A DNA stretch of 64,000 nt from Nostoc linckia z4 (GCF_002608075.1 NZ_LAHA01000026.1:1-64000); one strand, 5' to 3'; positions 8,117 to 16,460 are shown, counted from the stretch's first letter. The notes: generated from the sequence alone by a model not told the origin. Numbers and translations are program-made.

Positions 8117-9112
8117 TCACCCTGAAACAGTTGATATGGATTGCAAAAGTTCTTCGAGACGGTTTAGAGTCTGACGCAGTCCCACTTCCATACCTGATTG
8201 CAGATGTCCGTCCCGTTGTTCCTTGGACTGGTGTTGGATATGGATGTGTAATATTGTTTTTCCCTCCTCTTCGGTGAGAGTCAGTGTGTTCAAACTATCG
8301 CTGTTGGGAACTGGTTCGTAGCGTTCGGTGGATACTAATCTTTCTGGTGGAACAATCTCACGATATTCTCCTGAGAACCCGTGGTCATTACCGTTGCTGG
8401 AGTCATGCAAGACATAGCGCCAGCTGCCTCCCACGCGTAGGTCGATTTCGCAGACGGTCATTGTCATGGTGCTGCAACCTCCAAACCAGCGTTTAACATG
8501 TTCTGGTTGAGTCCATACCTCAAATACCAAGCGGCGCGGGGCATTGAGGATGCGAGTTATGAAGATTTCCCGATCCGATGGTAAGGTGAGTGTGAAACCA
8601 TTGTGCTGCTGTTCGATTTGTTGGGCCAGGAATTCGTCGAGGCAATCAAAGGTGGAGTTCCAGCCGGCAACAACACCCATCTCTTCATGCTTGCGGCGAT
8701 CGCTAGCAGATTCATGCACAATCTCTAGTGTGAGTTTGGTCTTACCATCCAAATCCTCAAATATTGCTGTCATCACGATTCCCTGTGGTAGTTCAACGTT
8801 GATGACTTGTTCAAACCCTTCATCAAATTCATCTGTGCTGACAATCCTTTCTGGAGGCACAATTTCGCGGAAAACACCTTTGACGGGGTACTCCGTGCCA
8901 TCTGGGCCAGTCATAACGTAGCGCGATCGCCCCCCCGGACGAAAATCCAGTTCAGTGACGCGGGTTGTGAAGCCTTTTGGCCCCCACCATTGTGCAATGT
9001 GTTTTGGCTCTGTCCATGCCTTAAATACAAGTTCTCGTGGTGCGTTGAAGACACGAGTAATAACAATCTTGCGTTCAGATTCACTGGAAGCAAAGTCATT
9101 TTGTTTCAACAT
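8117..9112 (-). CDS. Tandem AHSA1/SRPBCC two-domain protein
   Basis: 331-aa protein with two copies of the activator-of-Hsp90-homology (AHSA1)-like SRPBCC domain. Copy 1 (about residues 15-150) has ITRVFNAPRELVFKAWTEP and FREIVPPERIVSTDEF. Copy 2 (about 175-320) has ITRILNAPRRLVFEVWTQP and YREIVPPERLVSTERY. Single-domain members are about 150 aa, so this is an internal duplication or fusion. SRPBCC proteins bind hydrophobic ligands; the ligand here is unknown. The start at 9112 is chosen because AAGGAG stands 7 nt before this ATG; the longer frame to 9139 has no such signal. The arsR-type gene lies 33 bp upstream on the same strand, a very common pairing. Confidence 0.88.
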   Translation of the reverse strand: MLKQNDFASSESERKIVITRVFNAPRELVFKAWTEPKHIAQWWGPKGFTTRVTELDFRPGGRSRYVMTGPDGTEYPVKGVFREIVPPERIVSTDEFDEGFEQVINVELPQGIVMTAIFEDLDGKTKLTLEIVHESASDRRKHEEMGVVAGWNSTFDCLDEFLAQQIEQQHNGFTLTLPSDREIFITRILNAPRRLVFEVWTQPEHVKRWFGGCSTMTMTVCEIDLRVGGSWRYVLHDSSNGNDHGFSGEYREIVPPERLVSTERYEPVPNSDSLNTLTLTEEEGKTILHIHIQHQSKEQRDGHLQSGMEVGLRQTLNRLEELLQSISTVSG

Positions 9113-9145
9113 GATGTTTCTCCTTAACAATGGAACCATCGCACA

Positions 9146-9496
9146 TTAAGATTCGCGATCGGACTTGTTTTCCTCTGCTTGCAATTCCTGTAGATATTCG
9201 TCTAAACGATCTAAATTCTGTTCCCAAAACTGGCGATATTCCTCGATCCAATCTGCTATGTCCTTAAGCGGTTCTGCCTCTAACCGACAAGGACGCCATT
9301 GAGCCTCTCGACTCCGTACAATCAATCCAGCACGTTCTAGCACCTTGAGATGTTTAGAAATGGCAGGTAGGCTCATCTCAAAGGGTCGGGCTAGTTCAGT
9401 CACCGATGCTTCGCCTTTAGCAAGATGAGCTAAAATTGCCCGCCTGGTTGGGTCGGCGAGGGCAGCAAAGGTAAGGCTCAAGCGATCGCTGGACAT
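9146..9496 (-). CDS. ArsR family transcriptional regulator
   Basis: 116-aa winged-helix repressor. It has the family opening FAALADPTRRAILAHLAKGEASVTELA, the recognition helix MSLPAISKHLKVLERAGLI and the wing RSREAQWRPCRLE. It lacks the CxC metal site of ArsR/SmtB, so it is probably not a metal sensor. It belongs to the SdpR/YczG-like group that accompanies AHSA1/SRPBCC proteins, as here. It heads the two-gene operon with 8117-9112 and probably represses it through the dyad at 9511-9544, which lies 15 bp upstream of the start. Confidence 0.9.
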   Translation of the reverse strand: MSSDRLSLTFAALADPTRRAILAHLAKGEASVTELARPFEMSLPAISKHLKVLERAGLIVRSREAQWRPCRLEAEPLKDIADWIEEYRQFWEQNLDRLDEYLQELQAEENKSDRES

Positions 9497-9510
9497 TTAA
9501 GATGGAAGTA

Positions 9511-9544
9511 TTTAACCACTCAGTTAATTAACTACTAGGTTAAA
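9511..9544. promoter_or_regulatory. Nested dyad, likely ArsR-family operator
   Basis: Two inverted repeats share one centre (9527.5). The inner one is the perfect 12-bp AGTTAATTAACT (9522-9533); the outer one is TTTAACC (9511-9517) with GGTTAAA (9538-9544). It sits 15-48 bp before the regulator's start codon, where an autoregulatory operator is expected. ArsR dimers bind dyads of this size. Confidence 0.55.
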
Positions 9545-9584
9545 TGTACTAGTCAAAGATGTCAAGAGCTAATTTTTAACAAGG

Positions 9585-9710
9585 GGTAAGGGGTAAAGGA
9601 TGTATTTGAAACCTTTCCCCTTTCCCCTTTCCCCTTTAACCCCTTCGGGGTTCGCCAGTCGCTCATGGGGGAAACCCCCAAGACCGCGCTGGCTCACCTT
9701 TTCCCAAAAC
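9585..9710. repeat. Dispersed repeat: GGGGTAA/CCCCTTT units plus hairpin
   Basis: The gap between the arsR-type gene and the nucleotidase gene holds purine units, then CCCTTTCCCCTTT, then a GC-rich stretch with two hairpins: CCCCTTCGGGG, and GGGGG-AAA-CCCCC at 9667-9679. Such segments recur between genes in Nostocales. I see no gene in 9545-9878. Confidence 0.5.
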
Positions 9711-9878
9711 CAAATTCCGAGTTGAAAATGCACAAAGCGAGCAGTATTGAATCAACTCCCACTTTTCGGATGTCAAATTGCTACGGTATGCTTTAGTCAT
9801 TTGCTCACAAGGTGCTGTTATTTACAAATATCAGCAACAGCTTTGTAAACTTTATGACAATAGCCCTCACTTTTAAAT

Positions 9879-11363
9879 ATGAAACTTATTCTCCAAGGGT
9901 GCAGTGTAATTTTTTCAGTATTGGCAACAGTAATTTTAACTACTCCTGGGCTAGCAGAAATCGTTAAGATTAACCTGTTGCAACTTAACGATATTTACGA
10001 AATTACTCCTGTGGAAAGTGGAACACGTGGGGGTTTGGCGCGTGTTGCAACCTTACGACAACAACTTTATCAGGAGAATCCCCGCACCTACACTATGTTA
10101 GCTGGAGATACTCTTAGCCCTTCTGCTTTAGGAACTGCCAAAATTAACGGTATACCTCTGGCTGGTCAGCAAATGGTAGCTGTAATGAACGCTTTGGGGC
10201 TTAACTATGCGACTTTTGGCAATCACGAATTTGACCTACCAGAAGACCTGTTCTATCAAAGATTGCAAGAATCTCGATTTCGTTGGGTTTCCAGTAATGT
10301 ATCTGATAGCACAGGGCAACCCTTCAAAGGTGTTCCCCGCGAAATTGTATTCAATGTTAAAGGTGATGGCGGGGCTGTGGTGAGGGTAGGATTAATTGCT
10401 GTTACCCTTGATAGCAATCAGCCAAAGTATGTCAGTTACACCGATCCGATTGCAACAGCCAAACAGCAGGTTAGTAAACTCAAGGGTAAAGTAGATATTA
10501 TAGTTGCTCTTACCCATCTATCTATTGAAGATGACCGCAAATTAGCCGAAACTATACCAGAAATAGACATAATTCTGGGTGGTCACGAGCATGAAAATAT
10601 TCAGCAATGGCGGGGTCGAGATTTTACACCGATTTTTAAAGCAGATGCTAATGCACGTACAGTTTATGTCCACCAATTGAGTTACGATTCAATCAAAAGA
10701 AGCCTTGCAATAAATTCCCGACTCGTACCGATTACCGAGCAAATTCCTGACGAACCAAAAACCGCAAAGATAGTCCAAGAATGGCTAAAGCGAGGTTATC
10801 AAGCATTTCGCGCCAACGGTTTTGAACCAAATCAGCAAATTGCTCAACTAACATTTCCTTTAGATGGTCTAGAATCTAGTGTCCGCAATCAATCCACAAA
10901 ACTCACAGAATTAATTGCCCAGTCAATGTTAAAGGAAATACCTGATGCAGACTTAGCCGTATTTAATAGCGGTTCAATTCGAGTGGATGATGTGATTTTG
11001 CCAGGTTCAATTACCCAGTACGATGTAATTCGGATACTACCTTTTGGCGGTAAAGTTGTTGCAGTAGAAATAAATGGTGCGCTTTTGCAAAGAGTATTAG
11101 AGCGAGGACAAGCTAATAAAGGAACCGGTGGTTATCTGCAAACAGCTAAAGTTACTCAACAAGCAAATTCAAAAAATTGGTTGATTCAAGGCCAACCTCT
11201 TGACCTGAAACGCACGTACAAAATTGCTATCAATGACTTTTTAATCAGTGGTAAAGAACAAGGATTAGACTTCTTAAATCTTCAACAACCGGGAATTAAA
11301 CTGATTGCCGAAAAACGAGATATTCGTTTTGTGCTGATTGACCAGTTAAAGCTGCAAAAATAG
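9879..11363 (+). CDS. Secreted 5'-nucleotidase / metallophosphatase (UshA-like)
   Basis: Exported enzyme expected to hydrolyse nucleotides or related phosphoesters in the periplasm. Residues 1-26 are a signal peptide ending GLAEI. The N-terminal calcineurin-like domain shows LLQLNDIYE (a variant of the usual N-D-x-H/F-G), LAGDTLSPS, TFGNHEFDLP, ALTHLSIEDD and GGHEHEN. The C-terminal 5'-nucleotidase domain (about residues 305-480) has AVFNSGSIRVDDV and the PFGGKVVAVEI segment. The length of 494 aa is normal. The metal-binding His in the first motif is replaced (DIYE rather than DxH), so substrate range or metal use may differ. It stands alone. Confidence 0.88.
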   Translation: MKLILQGCSVIFSVLATVILTTPGLAEIVKINLLQLNDIYEITPVESGTRGGLARVATLRQQLYQENPRTYTMLAGDTLSPSALGTAKINGIPLAGQQMVAVMNALGLNYATFGNHEFDLPEDLFYQRLQESRFRWVSSNVSDSTGQPFKGVPREIVFNVKGDGGAVVRVGLIAVTLDSNQPKYVSYTDPIATAKQQVSKLKGKVDIIVALTHLSIEDDRKLAETIPEIDIILGGHEHENIQQWRGRDFTPIFKADANARTVYVHQLSYDSIKRSLAINSRLVPITEQIPDEPKTAKIVQEWLKRGYQAFRANGFEPNQQIAQLTFPLDGLESSVRNQSTKLTELIAQSMLKEIPDADLAVFNSGSIRVDDVILPGSITQYDVIRILPFGGKVVAVEINGALLQRVLERGQANKGTGGYLQTAKVTQQANSKNWLIQGQPLDLKRTYKIAINDFLISGKEQGLDFLNLQQPGIKLIAEKRDIRFVLIDQLKLQK

Positions 11364-11757
11364 CGGGGAAAAGGGGAAAGGTTTGAAATCCCTTACCTTT
11401 TATCCCTTCCCCCTTGCCCAGCCCGAAAGAAGCGCATTTTTGGGTTGGCAGAGTACTAAAGATTATAATAGTATCCTATTCTTATCAAAACTTTACAGTG
11501 CATTTCATCTAAACGAGGTACACAGCTGCGGGCAGGATGCCGACCCCCATAAGATTTGTAATATGTAAGACGTGTACTTGTCTCTGCTTTACTTGGAGAA
11601 GACTACCCTAATCTGATGGCGATCGAGTTACGATCTTGTCACAGTTGATTTTTAATCTGAGAAGTCCTATTCCAGAATTTTCTGGTTAAAATAGTATATC
11701 TGTTCTACTCACAATCTAAATCCACACTCCTAAAAACCCATATACTTAGAGGCTCTA
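11364..11757. other. Intergenic region upstream of recA
   Basis: No gene is supported. 11365-11460 is the same dispersed repeat seen at the window start: GGGGAAAAGGGG, then AATCCCTTACC, then TTTTTGGGTTGG. The recA promoter should lie between about 11600 and 11757, and a candidate LexA box is listed separately. Confidence 0.5.
11693..11706. promoter_or_regulatory. Candidate cyanobacterial LexA (SOS) box
   Basis: AGTATATCTGTTCT matches the cyanobacterial LexA consensus RGTACNNNDGTWCB with one mismatch (T for C at position 5). It lies 51 bp upstream of the recA start. The mismatch and the varied role of LexA in cyanobacteria leave this uncertain. Confidence 0.3.
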
Positions 11758-12834
11758 ATGGCTATCAATACCGATACTTCTGGCAAGCAAAAAGCATTAA
11801 ATATAGTACTCAACCAGATTGAGCGTAGCTTCGGTAAAGGAGCAATCATGCGTCTGGGAGATGCTACCCGGATGCGGGTAGAGACAATTTCCAGTGGGGC
11901 GCTAACCTTGGATTTGGCATTGGGAGGCGGTTTACCCAAGGGACGGGTAATTGAGATTTACGGGCCGGAAAGTTCCGGGAAAACCACAGTAGCCTTACAT
12001 GCGATCGCCGAAGTACAAAAAGAAGGTGGTATCGCTGCCTTTGTTGATGCCGAACATGCCCTTGACCCCACCTACGCGGCGGCATTGGGTGTAGATATTG
12101 AAAATTTGCTGGTTTCTCAACCTGATACAGGAGAAGCCGCTTTGGAAATTGTCGATCAGCTGGTTCGTTCTGCTGCGGTTGATATTGTAGTTATTGACTC
12201 GGTGGCTGCATTAGTTCCCCGCGCTGAAATTGAAGGCGATATGGGTGATGCTCACGTTGGTCTTCAGGCAAGGTTGATGAGTCAAGCTTTACGTAAAATC
12301 ACTGGTAATATTGGTAAATCAGGTTGCACAGTTATTTTCATCAACCAGTTGCGGCAAAAAATCGGTGTTACCTACGGAAGCCCAGAAACCACAACTGGCG
12401 GTAACGCATTGAAGTTTTATGCTTCCGTGCGCTTGGATATTCGCCGGATTCAAACCTTGAAAAAAGGTACAGATGAATTTGGTAACCGCGTCAAAGTCAA
12501 AGTTGCCAAAAATAAAGTAGCGCCGCCTTTTAGAATAGCGGAATTTGACATTATTTTTGGTAAAGGTGTTTCTACTTTGGGTTGCATTGTGGATTTGGCA
12601 GAAGAAACTGGCATCATTATCCGCAAAGGAGCTTGGTACAGCTACAACGGCGATAATATCTCCCAAGGACGAGACAACGCCATTAAATATCTAGAAGAAA
12701 AGCCAGAATTTGCTGAACAAATCAAGCAATTAGTACGGGAAAAGCTAGATAAAGGTGCTGTTGTTTCTGCTAACTCTGTCTCAAAGTCCAATGAAGATGA
12801 AGAAGAAGAAATCGAATTAGACGAAGAAGAATAA
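11758..12834 (+). CDS. recA: Recombinase RecA
   Basis: DNA strand-exchange and SOS coprotease protein (358 aa). Walker A GPESSGKT is at residues 69-76. The family signature ALKFYASVRLDIRR is present, as are the L1/L2 DNA-binding loops (EIEGDMGDAHVGLQARLMSQALRK and INQLRQKIGVTYGSPETTTGGNALKFY). The C-terminus is strongly acidic (EDEEEEIELDEEE), as usual for RecA, where it restrains DNA binding. Full length, no intein and no frameshift. No recX follows; the next DNA is repeat-rich. Confidence 0.98.
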   Translation: MAINTDTSGKQKALNIVLNQIERSFGKGAIMRLGDATRMRVETISSGALTLDLALGGGLPKGRVIEIYGPESSGKTTVALHAIAEVQKEGGIAAFVDAEHALDPTYAAALGVDIENLLVSQPDTGEAALEIVDQLVRSAAVDIVVIDSVAALVPRAEIEGDMGDAHVGLQARLMSQALRKITGNIGKSGCTVIFINQLRQKIGVTYGSPETTTGGNALKFYASVRLDIRRIQTLKKGTDEFGNRVKVKVAKNKVAPPFRIAEFDIIFGKGVSTLGCIVDLAEETGIIIRKGAWYSYNGDNISQGRDNAIKYLEEKPEFAEQIKQLVREKLDKGAVVSANSVSKSNEDEEEEIELDEEE

Positions 12835-12910
12835 GCTCACCTCACCGCTCAAAAGGGGATGTAATTTTGTGTTGACTGTTGACTATTGATGGTTAACAGT
12901 CATAAATTGA

Positions 12911-13033
12911 CTAGTGGTCTGTCCCAAAAGTTTTGAAAGGTTCGTAGTAAGCACTTTAGTGCTTAAAAATCAAGGACTAAAATCCTGACTACGAACATTT
13001 TTTCATTACAAAATTAATGCGATAGACCACTAG
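12911..13033. mobile_element. MITE with ~13-bp terminal inverted repeats (CTAGTGGTCTGTC)
   Basis: CTAGTGGTCTGTC (12911-12923) and GATAGACCACTAG (13021-13033) are inverted copies with one mismatch, and TA at both ends fits an IS630/mariner-type target duplication. The interior folds into a second dyad: TTCGTAGTAAGCACTTTAG and its partner, ending CTGACTACGAA at about 12985-12995. No ORF, 123 bp. It abuts the next element and lies close to an IS630-type transposase remnant. Confidence 0.65.
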
Positions 13034-13162
13034 TAGTTCGCCAAGTAAACTTAGCGGGGTAAAGGGGAAAGGGGAAAGGGGAAAGGTTTTAAATCCCTTA
13101 CCCTTTTCCCCTTTCCCTTTCCCCAGCCCTCACCTAGCAAAGTTGACTTGCCAGACTACTAG
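13030..13162. mobile_element. Second MITE-like element, TIRs CTAGTAGT...ACTACTAG
   Basis: CTAGTAGTTCGCCAAGTAAA (13030-13049) faces GACTTGCCAGACTACTAG (13145-13162). These are imperfect inverted repeats ending in TA. The interior is a polypurine run (GGGGAAA units) followed by a polypyrimidine run (CCCTTT units), which can form one long imperfect hairpin. It shares its CTAG end with the preceding element, so the two were inserted side by side. Confidence 0.55.
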
Positions 13163-13219
13163 TATTAGCGTGACAAGGCTAAAATGTTGCAATAAAGATG
13201 ATAAAAGCAGACAAAGAAA

Positions 13220-13540
13220 ATGGGACGTGGACGAAGGGACAAGATCCGCCCAAGTGCAGAACAAAGACAAAACTTAGAAACAATTAGCCGCAATAGTCAT
13301 GCAGCAGCGAAAAAAATTCTCTATGCACGAGTACTGTTGATGTCGGATGAGGGTGAATATGGGATCGGGTGAACGAAATTTTGTGTGGGATTTCTAGCTA
13401 AGTATCCAAAAAATTACCCTCCACACTTCCCACACTCCCCACACTTCCCACACTTCCCACACTCCCCACACCTTTTTTCGCTCACCCTATGGGATCTTCG
13501 TTGGAATGACCAACAGATAGGGGCAGCATTAGGATTGCAT
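13220..13540 (+). pseudogene. IS630-type transposase remnant, interrupted by a small element
   Basis: From ATG 13220 the frame reads MGRGRRDKIRPSAEQRQNLE, then IS..NSHAAAKKILYARVLLMSDEGEYG, the N-terminal helix-turn-helix part of IS630-family transposases. It hits a stop at 13370 inside an inserted element. Homology resumes after the element as RWNDQQIGAALGLH (13499-13540) and then ends; the catalytic domain is gone. Only about 65 codons are left, split by the insertion and by a frame difference. The decarboxylase start codon at 13554 follows 13 bp later, so the remnant now forms that gene's upstream region. Confidence 0.75.
13367..13487. mobile_element. 121-bp MITE with 9-bp target duplication
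   Basis: The ends are GGGTGAACGAAA (13367-13378) and TTTCGCTCACCC (13476-13487), inverted copies with one mismatch. The element is flanked by a perfect direct repeat TATGGGATC (13358-13366 and 13488-13496), so it inserted into the transposase remnant with a 9-bp duplication. The interior carries tandem CCACACTTCC/CCACACTCCC decamers (about 13430-13472). No ORF of its own. Confidence 0.8.
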
Positions 13541-13553
13541 TGTTTTTTCAAAA

Positions 13554-15023
13554 ATGCTCAATCAAAACCAAACACCCCTATTAGACGCCTTAAAAGCCAA
13601 TGCAACACGCTCTCATGCTGCTTTTTACATGCCTGGACACAAGCAAGGCAAGGGCATCTCTCAACCGTTAGCTGATTTACTTGGTAAAGCCGTCTTCCGT
13701 GCTGACTTAACGGAATTAGCAGATTTAGATAATCTTTCTACACCCCAAGGGGTAATTCAAGAAGCGCAACAATTAGCAGCCGAAGCATTTGGCGCTTCCC
13801 AAACATGGTTTTTGGTTAACGGTTCTACCTGTGGAATTGAAGCGGCAATTCTCGCTACCTGTGGTAATGGCGATAAAATTATTTTGCCTAGAAATGTGCA
13901 TTCTTCTGCCATCGCCGGCTTAATTCTCTCTGGTGCTTATCCAGTTTTTCTCAATCCCGAATACGATTCAGTTTTAGATATTGCCCATAGCATTACACCA
14001 ACTGCTGTAGAATCTGCACTGCAACAACATCCCGACGCTAAAGCAGTGTTGACAGTCTACCCTACATATTACGGTGTTTGCGGAGATTTAAATGCGATCG
14101 CCAATATTACCCATCAACATAATATTCCTCTAATTGTAGATGAAGCACACGGCGCACACTTTAGCTTTCATCCCCAATTGCCCACTCCAGCTTTAGCCGC
14201 AGGTGCAGATTTAACTGTACAATCCATCCATAAGGTGCTTGGTGCCATGACACAGGCATCGATGTTGCACGTTCAAGGTAATAGGATAGATAGCGATCGC
14301 ATTAGTAAAGCTTTGCAGCTCCTACAGTCTACCAGTCCCAGTTATATACTTTTAGCTTCTCTAGATGCAGCGCGTCAGCAAATGGCACTCCACGGAAAAC
14401 TGCTGATGTCTCAAACTTTGCAACTTGCCCAGGAAGCCAGAACCAAAATCAGCGAAATTCCTGGCTTATCTGTTTTGGAAATGCCTCAATTGGGTGTAAC
14501 TCCTGGTTTTGTGGCTTTAGATAAAACGCGATTAACTGTCACTGTTTCTAATTTAGGTTTAACCGGATTTGCAGCAGATGATGTTTTAGATGAAAAATTT
14601 GCTGTTACTGCGGAATTTCCCTCCCAACAACACCTGACTTTTATTATTACTATGGGCAACAACACGGCTGATATTCAGCAATTAATCCAAGGTTTTACTG
14701 CTCTTGCTCAAGAATATCGCCGAACCAATGCCTCTGTTAAAAATTATATTTGGCAAGATTTTTCCCCAACCGCCGCGAGTAATTTGTATTTGTCTCCCCG
14801 TGAAGCTTTTTTTGCTGCCAGTGAAACATTACCTTTAGCAAAAACTTGCCACCGTATTTGTACTGAAATTGTCTGTCCCTATCCTCCGGGAATTCCCGTA
14901 TTAATGCCAGGAGAACTCATCACCAAATCGGTTCTTGATTATTTGCAACAAATCCAAGCGATGGGAGGATTTATCAGCGGTTGCCATGACACTAGTCTGA
15001 AAACTTTAAAAGTTGTTCAATAA
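13554..15023 (+). CDS. Orn/Lys/Arg-type decarboxylase (PLP-dependent, fold type I)
   Basis: Predicted basic amino-acid decarboxylase of the short (about 490 aa) group found in cyanobacteria and Firmicutes. The N-terminal domain begins QTPLLDALKANATRSHAAFYMPGHKQGKG, the typical PGHK opening. WFLVNGSTCGIEAAI contacts PLP phosphate, DEAHGAHFSFHP carries the PLP-binding Asp, and TVQSIHKVLGAMTQASMLH carries the Schiff-base Lys. The C-terminal domain contains CPYPPGIPVLMPGE, another family hallmark. Arginine, lysine and ornithine cannot be told apart by eye. The upstream region is built of MITEs and a transposase remnant, so the promoter may have been altered. Confidence 0.88.
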   Translation: MLNQNQTPLLDALKANATRSHAAFYMPGHKQGKGISQPLADLLGKAVFRADLTELADLDNLSTPQGVIQEAQQLAAEAFGASQTWFLVNGSTCGIEAAILATCGNGDKIILPRNVHSSAIAGLILSGAYPVFLNPEYDSVLDIAHSITPTAVESALQQHPDAKAVLTVYPTYYGVCGDLNAIANITHQHNIPLIVDEAHGAHFSFHPQLPTPALAAGADLTVQSIHKVLGAMTQASMLHVQGNRIDSDRISKALQLLQSTSPSYILLASLDAARQQMALHGKLLMSQTLQLAQEARTKISEIPGLSVLEMPQLGVTPGFVALDKTRLTVTVSNLGLTGFAADDVLDEKFAVTAEFPSQQHLTFIITMGNNTADIQQLIQGFTALAQEYRRTNASVKNYIWQDFSPTAASNLYLSPREAFFAASETLPLAKTCHRICTEIVCPYPPGIPVLMPGELITKSVLDYLQQIQAMGGFISGCHDTSLKTLKVVQ

Positions 15024-15387
15024 TGTCATATTTTTGTCATATTTAAAAAATCATCATCCCTAAATTGATAAATTAGAAAATTTCAATTTTATAACTTTAC
15101 AAAATCAAGCAACTTGGAGACTTAAAAATCCAAAGAATCCATTGCCACTATTACCTGTGAACCTTTAAAAATCAACATTCAACCAACATCTATTCTTATT
15201 TATTTTTTTATTTATTGCGGCTTTAAAATTCTTTTAGTCAACAGTAAATATGCGGTTGATGTAATAATTTCAGTGAAAAAATACAGTGATGATGGTAGCT
15301 ATAAAACTTCAATGAAACTCACCATTAAACTAATGTCGTCTTTGATTTCTACTTTTAGGATGATGTTAATAATTCCAAAATTAGAAA
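15024..15387. other. AT-rich intergenic region before the PEP-CTERM gene
   Basis: No gene is supported; the 69-aa frame at 15273-15482 overlaps the next gene's signal peptide in another frame. The sequence is AT-rich with T and A runs. I see no repeat or clear promoter motif. Confidence 0.4.
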
Positions 15388-16395
15388 ATGAACTCAAAAA
15401 CCTATTATGTTTGGCAACGAGTAGCAGTTCCCATTGCAGTTACTTTGGCACTGGGTATTTCTGCAAAAGCAAATGCAGTTGAGTTGGGCGCTGCTTCTGA
15501 TTACAATGTGTTTGTTTTGGGAGACATCACTCAAAAATATACAGATATTGAAGGAAAGCTAGCTGCTGGCGGTAACGTGAATTTTGTTGGCGGACTGGGA
15601 AGCAGACTTGCTAACAATAGCGGTAATGTAGTCGTAGCCGGACAAAACTTAACTCTCAGCAACGGTCAAGTTTACCACGGTAATGCTGTTTATGGAGGCA
15701 CGGCCAATGTTTCCAGTAACGTGGGATTTCCCCAAGGAACTCTTAGTAAAGGTAATCCCATTGACTTTAATGCAGCAGGAGAAGAATTGCGATCGCTATC
15801 GCAATATTTAGCAACTTTAACTCCCACCGGTCAAACAACGGTACAACCTTGGGGTGCTATCAACCTCAGTGGAACCGGCACGGCCTTCAATGTTTTTAAT
15901 CTTTCAGGAACGGATGTCTCCAAAACAAACTATTTTGAAATCAAGGGAGATGCAAATTCAACCATCCTTGTGAATATCAGCGGTAAGGATGTATCACTGC
16001 AAAACTTCGGCTTTAACATCCTGGGCACAGATAAACAAAAGGTAATTTACAATTTCTATGAAGCTACTAACCTCACTGCCAGTGGTATTGGCATTCAAGG
16101 TAGTATTCTCGCTCCTTTGGCGAATTTCAACTTCAATAACGGTCAAGTTAACGGTAACGTAGTGGTAGCTTCCTTAACTGGAAATGGCGAGTCGCACAAC
16201 TATCTATTTAATGGGGATTTGCCAAGTGTCCCAAAAACCGAGACTTATTACAATCCGCCCAATACCACAAACAACAATAATCCTCCCACTCCTACTTCAG
16301 TTCCAGAACCTGCCAATTTGCCAGGTTTAGGATTAATTGCTTTAGGATTTGGTATCTTTCGCCACAAACGCAATCCAACAACTTGCTTAAAATAA
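15388..16395 (+). CDS. Choice-of-anchor A family protein with PEP-CTERM signal
   Basis: Exported surface protein of 335 aa. Residues 1-30 are a signal peptide ending AKANAVELG. Residues about 32-270 match the choice-of-anchor A domain: it opens with ASDYNVFVLGDITQKYTDIEGKLAAGGNV and has AVYGGTANVSS, IQGSILAPLANFNFNNGQVNGNVV and GESHNYLFNG, a beta-rich adhesion-type fold. A low-complexity N/P linker (NPPNTTNNNNPPTPT) follows. The PEP-CTERM anchor is SVPEPANLPGLGLIALGFGIF, then basic RHKRNP, recognised by an exosortase-type enzyme. Probably envelope or matrix-associated. No exosortase is in the window. Confidence 0.88.
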   Translation: MNSKTYYVWQRVAVPIAVTLALGISAKANAVELGAASDYNVFVLGDITQKYTDIEGKLAAGGNVNFVGGLGSRLANNSGNVVVAGQNLTLSNGQVYHGNAVYGGTANVSSNVGFPQGTLSKGNPIDFNAAGEELRSLSQYLATLTPTGQTTVQPWGAINLSGTGTAFNVFNLSGTDVSKTNYFEIKGDANSTILVNISGKDVSLQNFGFNILGTDKQKVIYNFYEATNLTASGIGIQGSILAPLANFNFNNGQVNGNVVVASLTGNGESHNYLFNGDLPSVPKTETYYNPPNTTNNNNPPTPTSVPEPANLPGLGLIALGFGIFRHKRNPTTCLK

Positions 16396-16413
16396 TCCCA
16401 AATTTTTGGCAGC

Positions 16414-16460
16414 ATAGCGCATGAAGCGAACTTATTTACATATTTTCGCTCATGCGCTAT
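16414..16460. terminator. Hairpin downstream of the PEP-CTERM gene
   Basis: ATAGCGCATGAAGCGAA (16414-16430) pairs with TTCGCTCATGCGCTAT (16445-16460), with one bulged base, around a 14-nt loop. It lies 18 bp after the stop codon. There is no strong T-run, so it is probably a terminator or a mRNA-stabilising stem. Confidence 0.45.

Noticed and set aside
8284..9149. Several plus-strand frames of 64-125 aa
   Set aside because: They lie antisense to the AHSA1 gene, whose two domains are clear; shadows only.
13385..13675. 96-aa frame rich in Pro, His, Phe and Ser
   Set aside because: Encoded by the decamer repeats of the 121-bp MITE and then out of frame in the decarboxylase gene.
15273..15482. 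69-aa frame
   Set aside because: Overlaps the signal peptide of the PEP-CTERM gene in another frame; no features.
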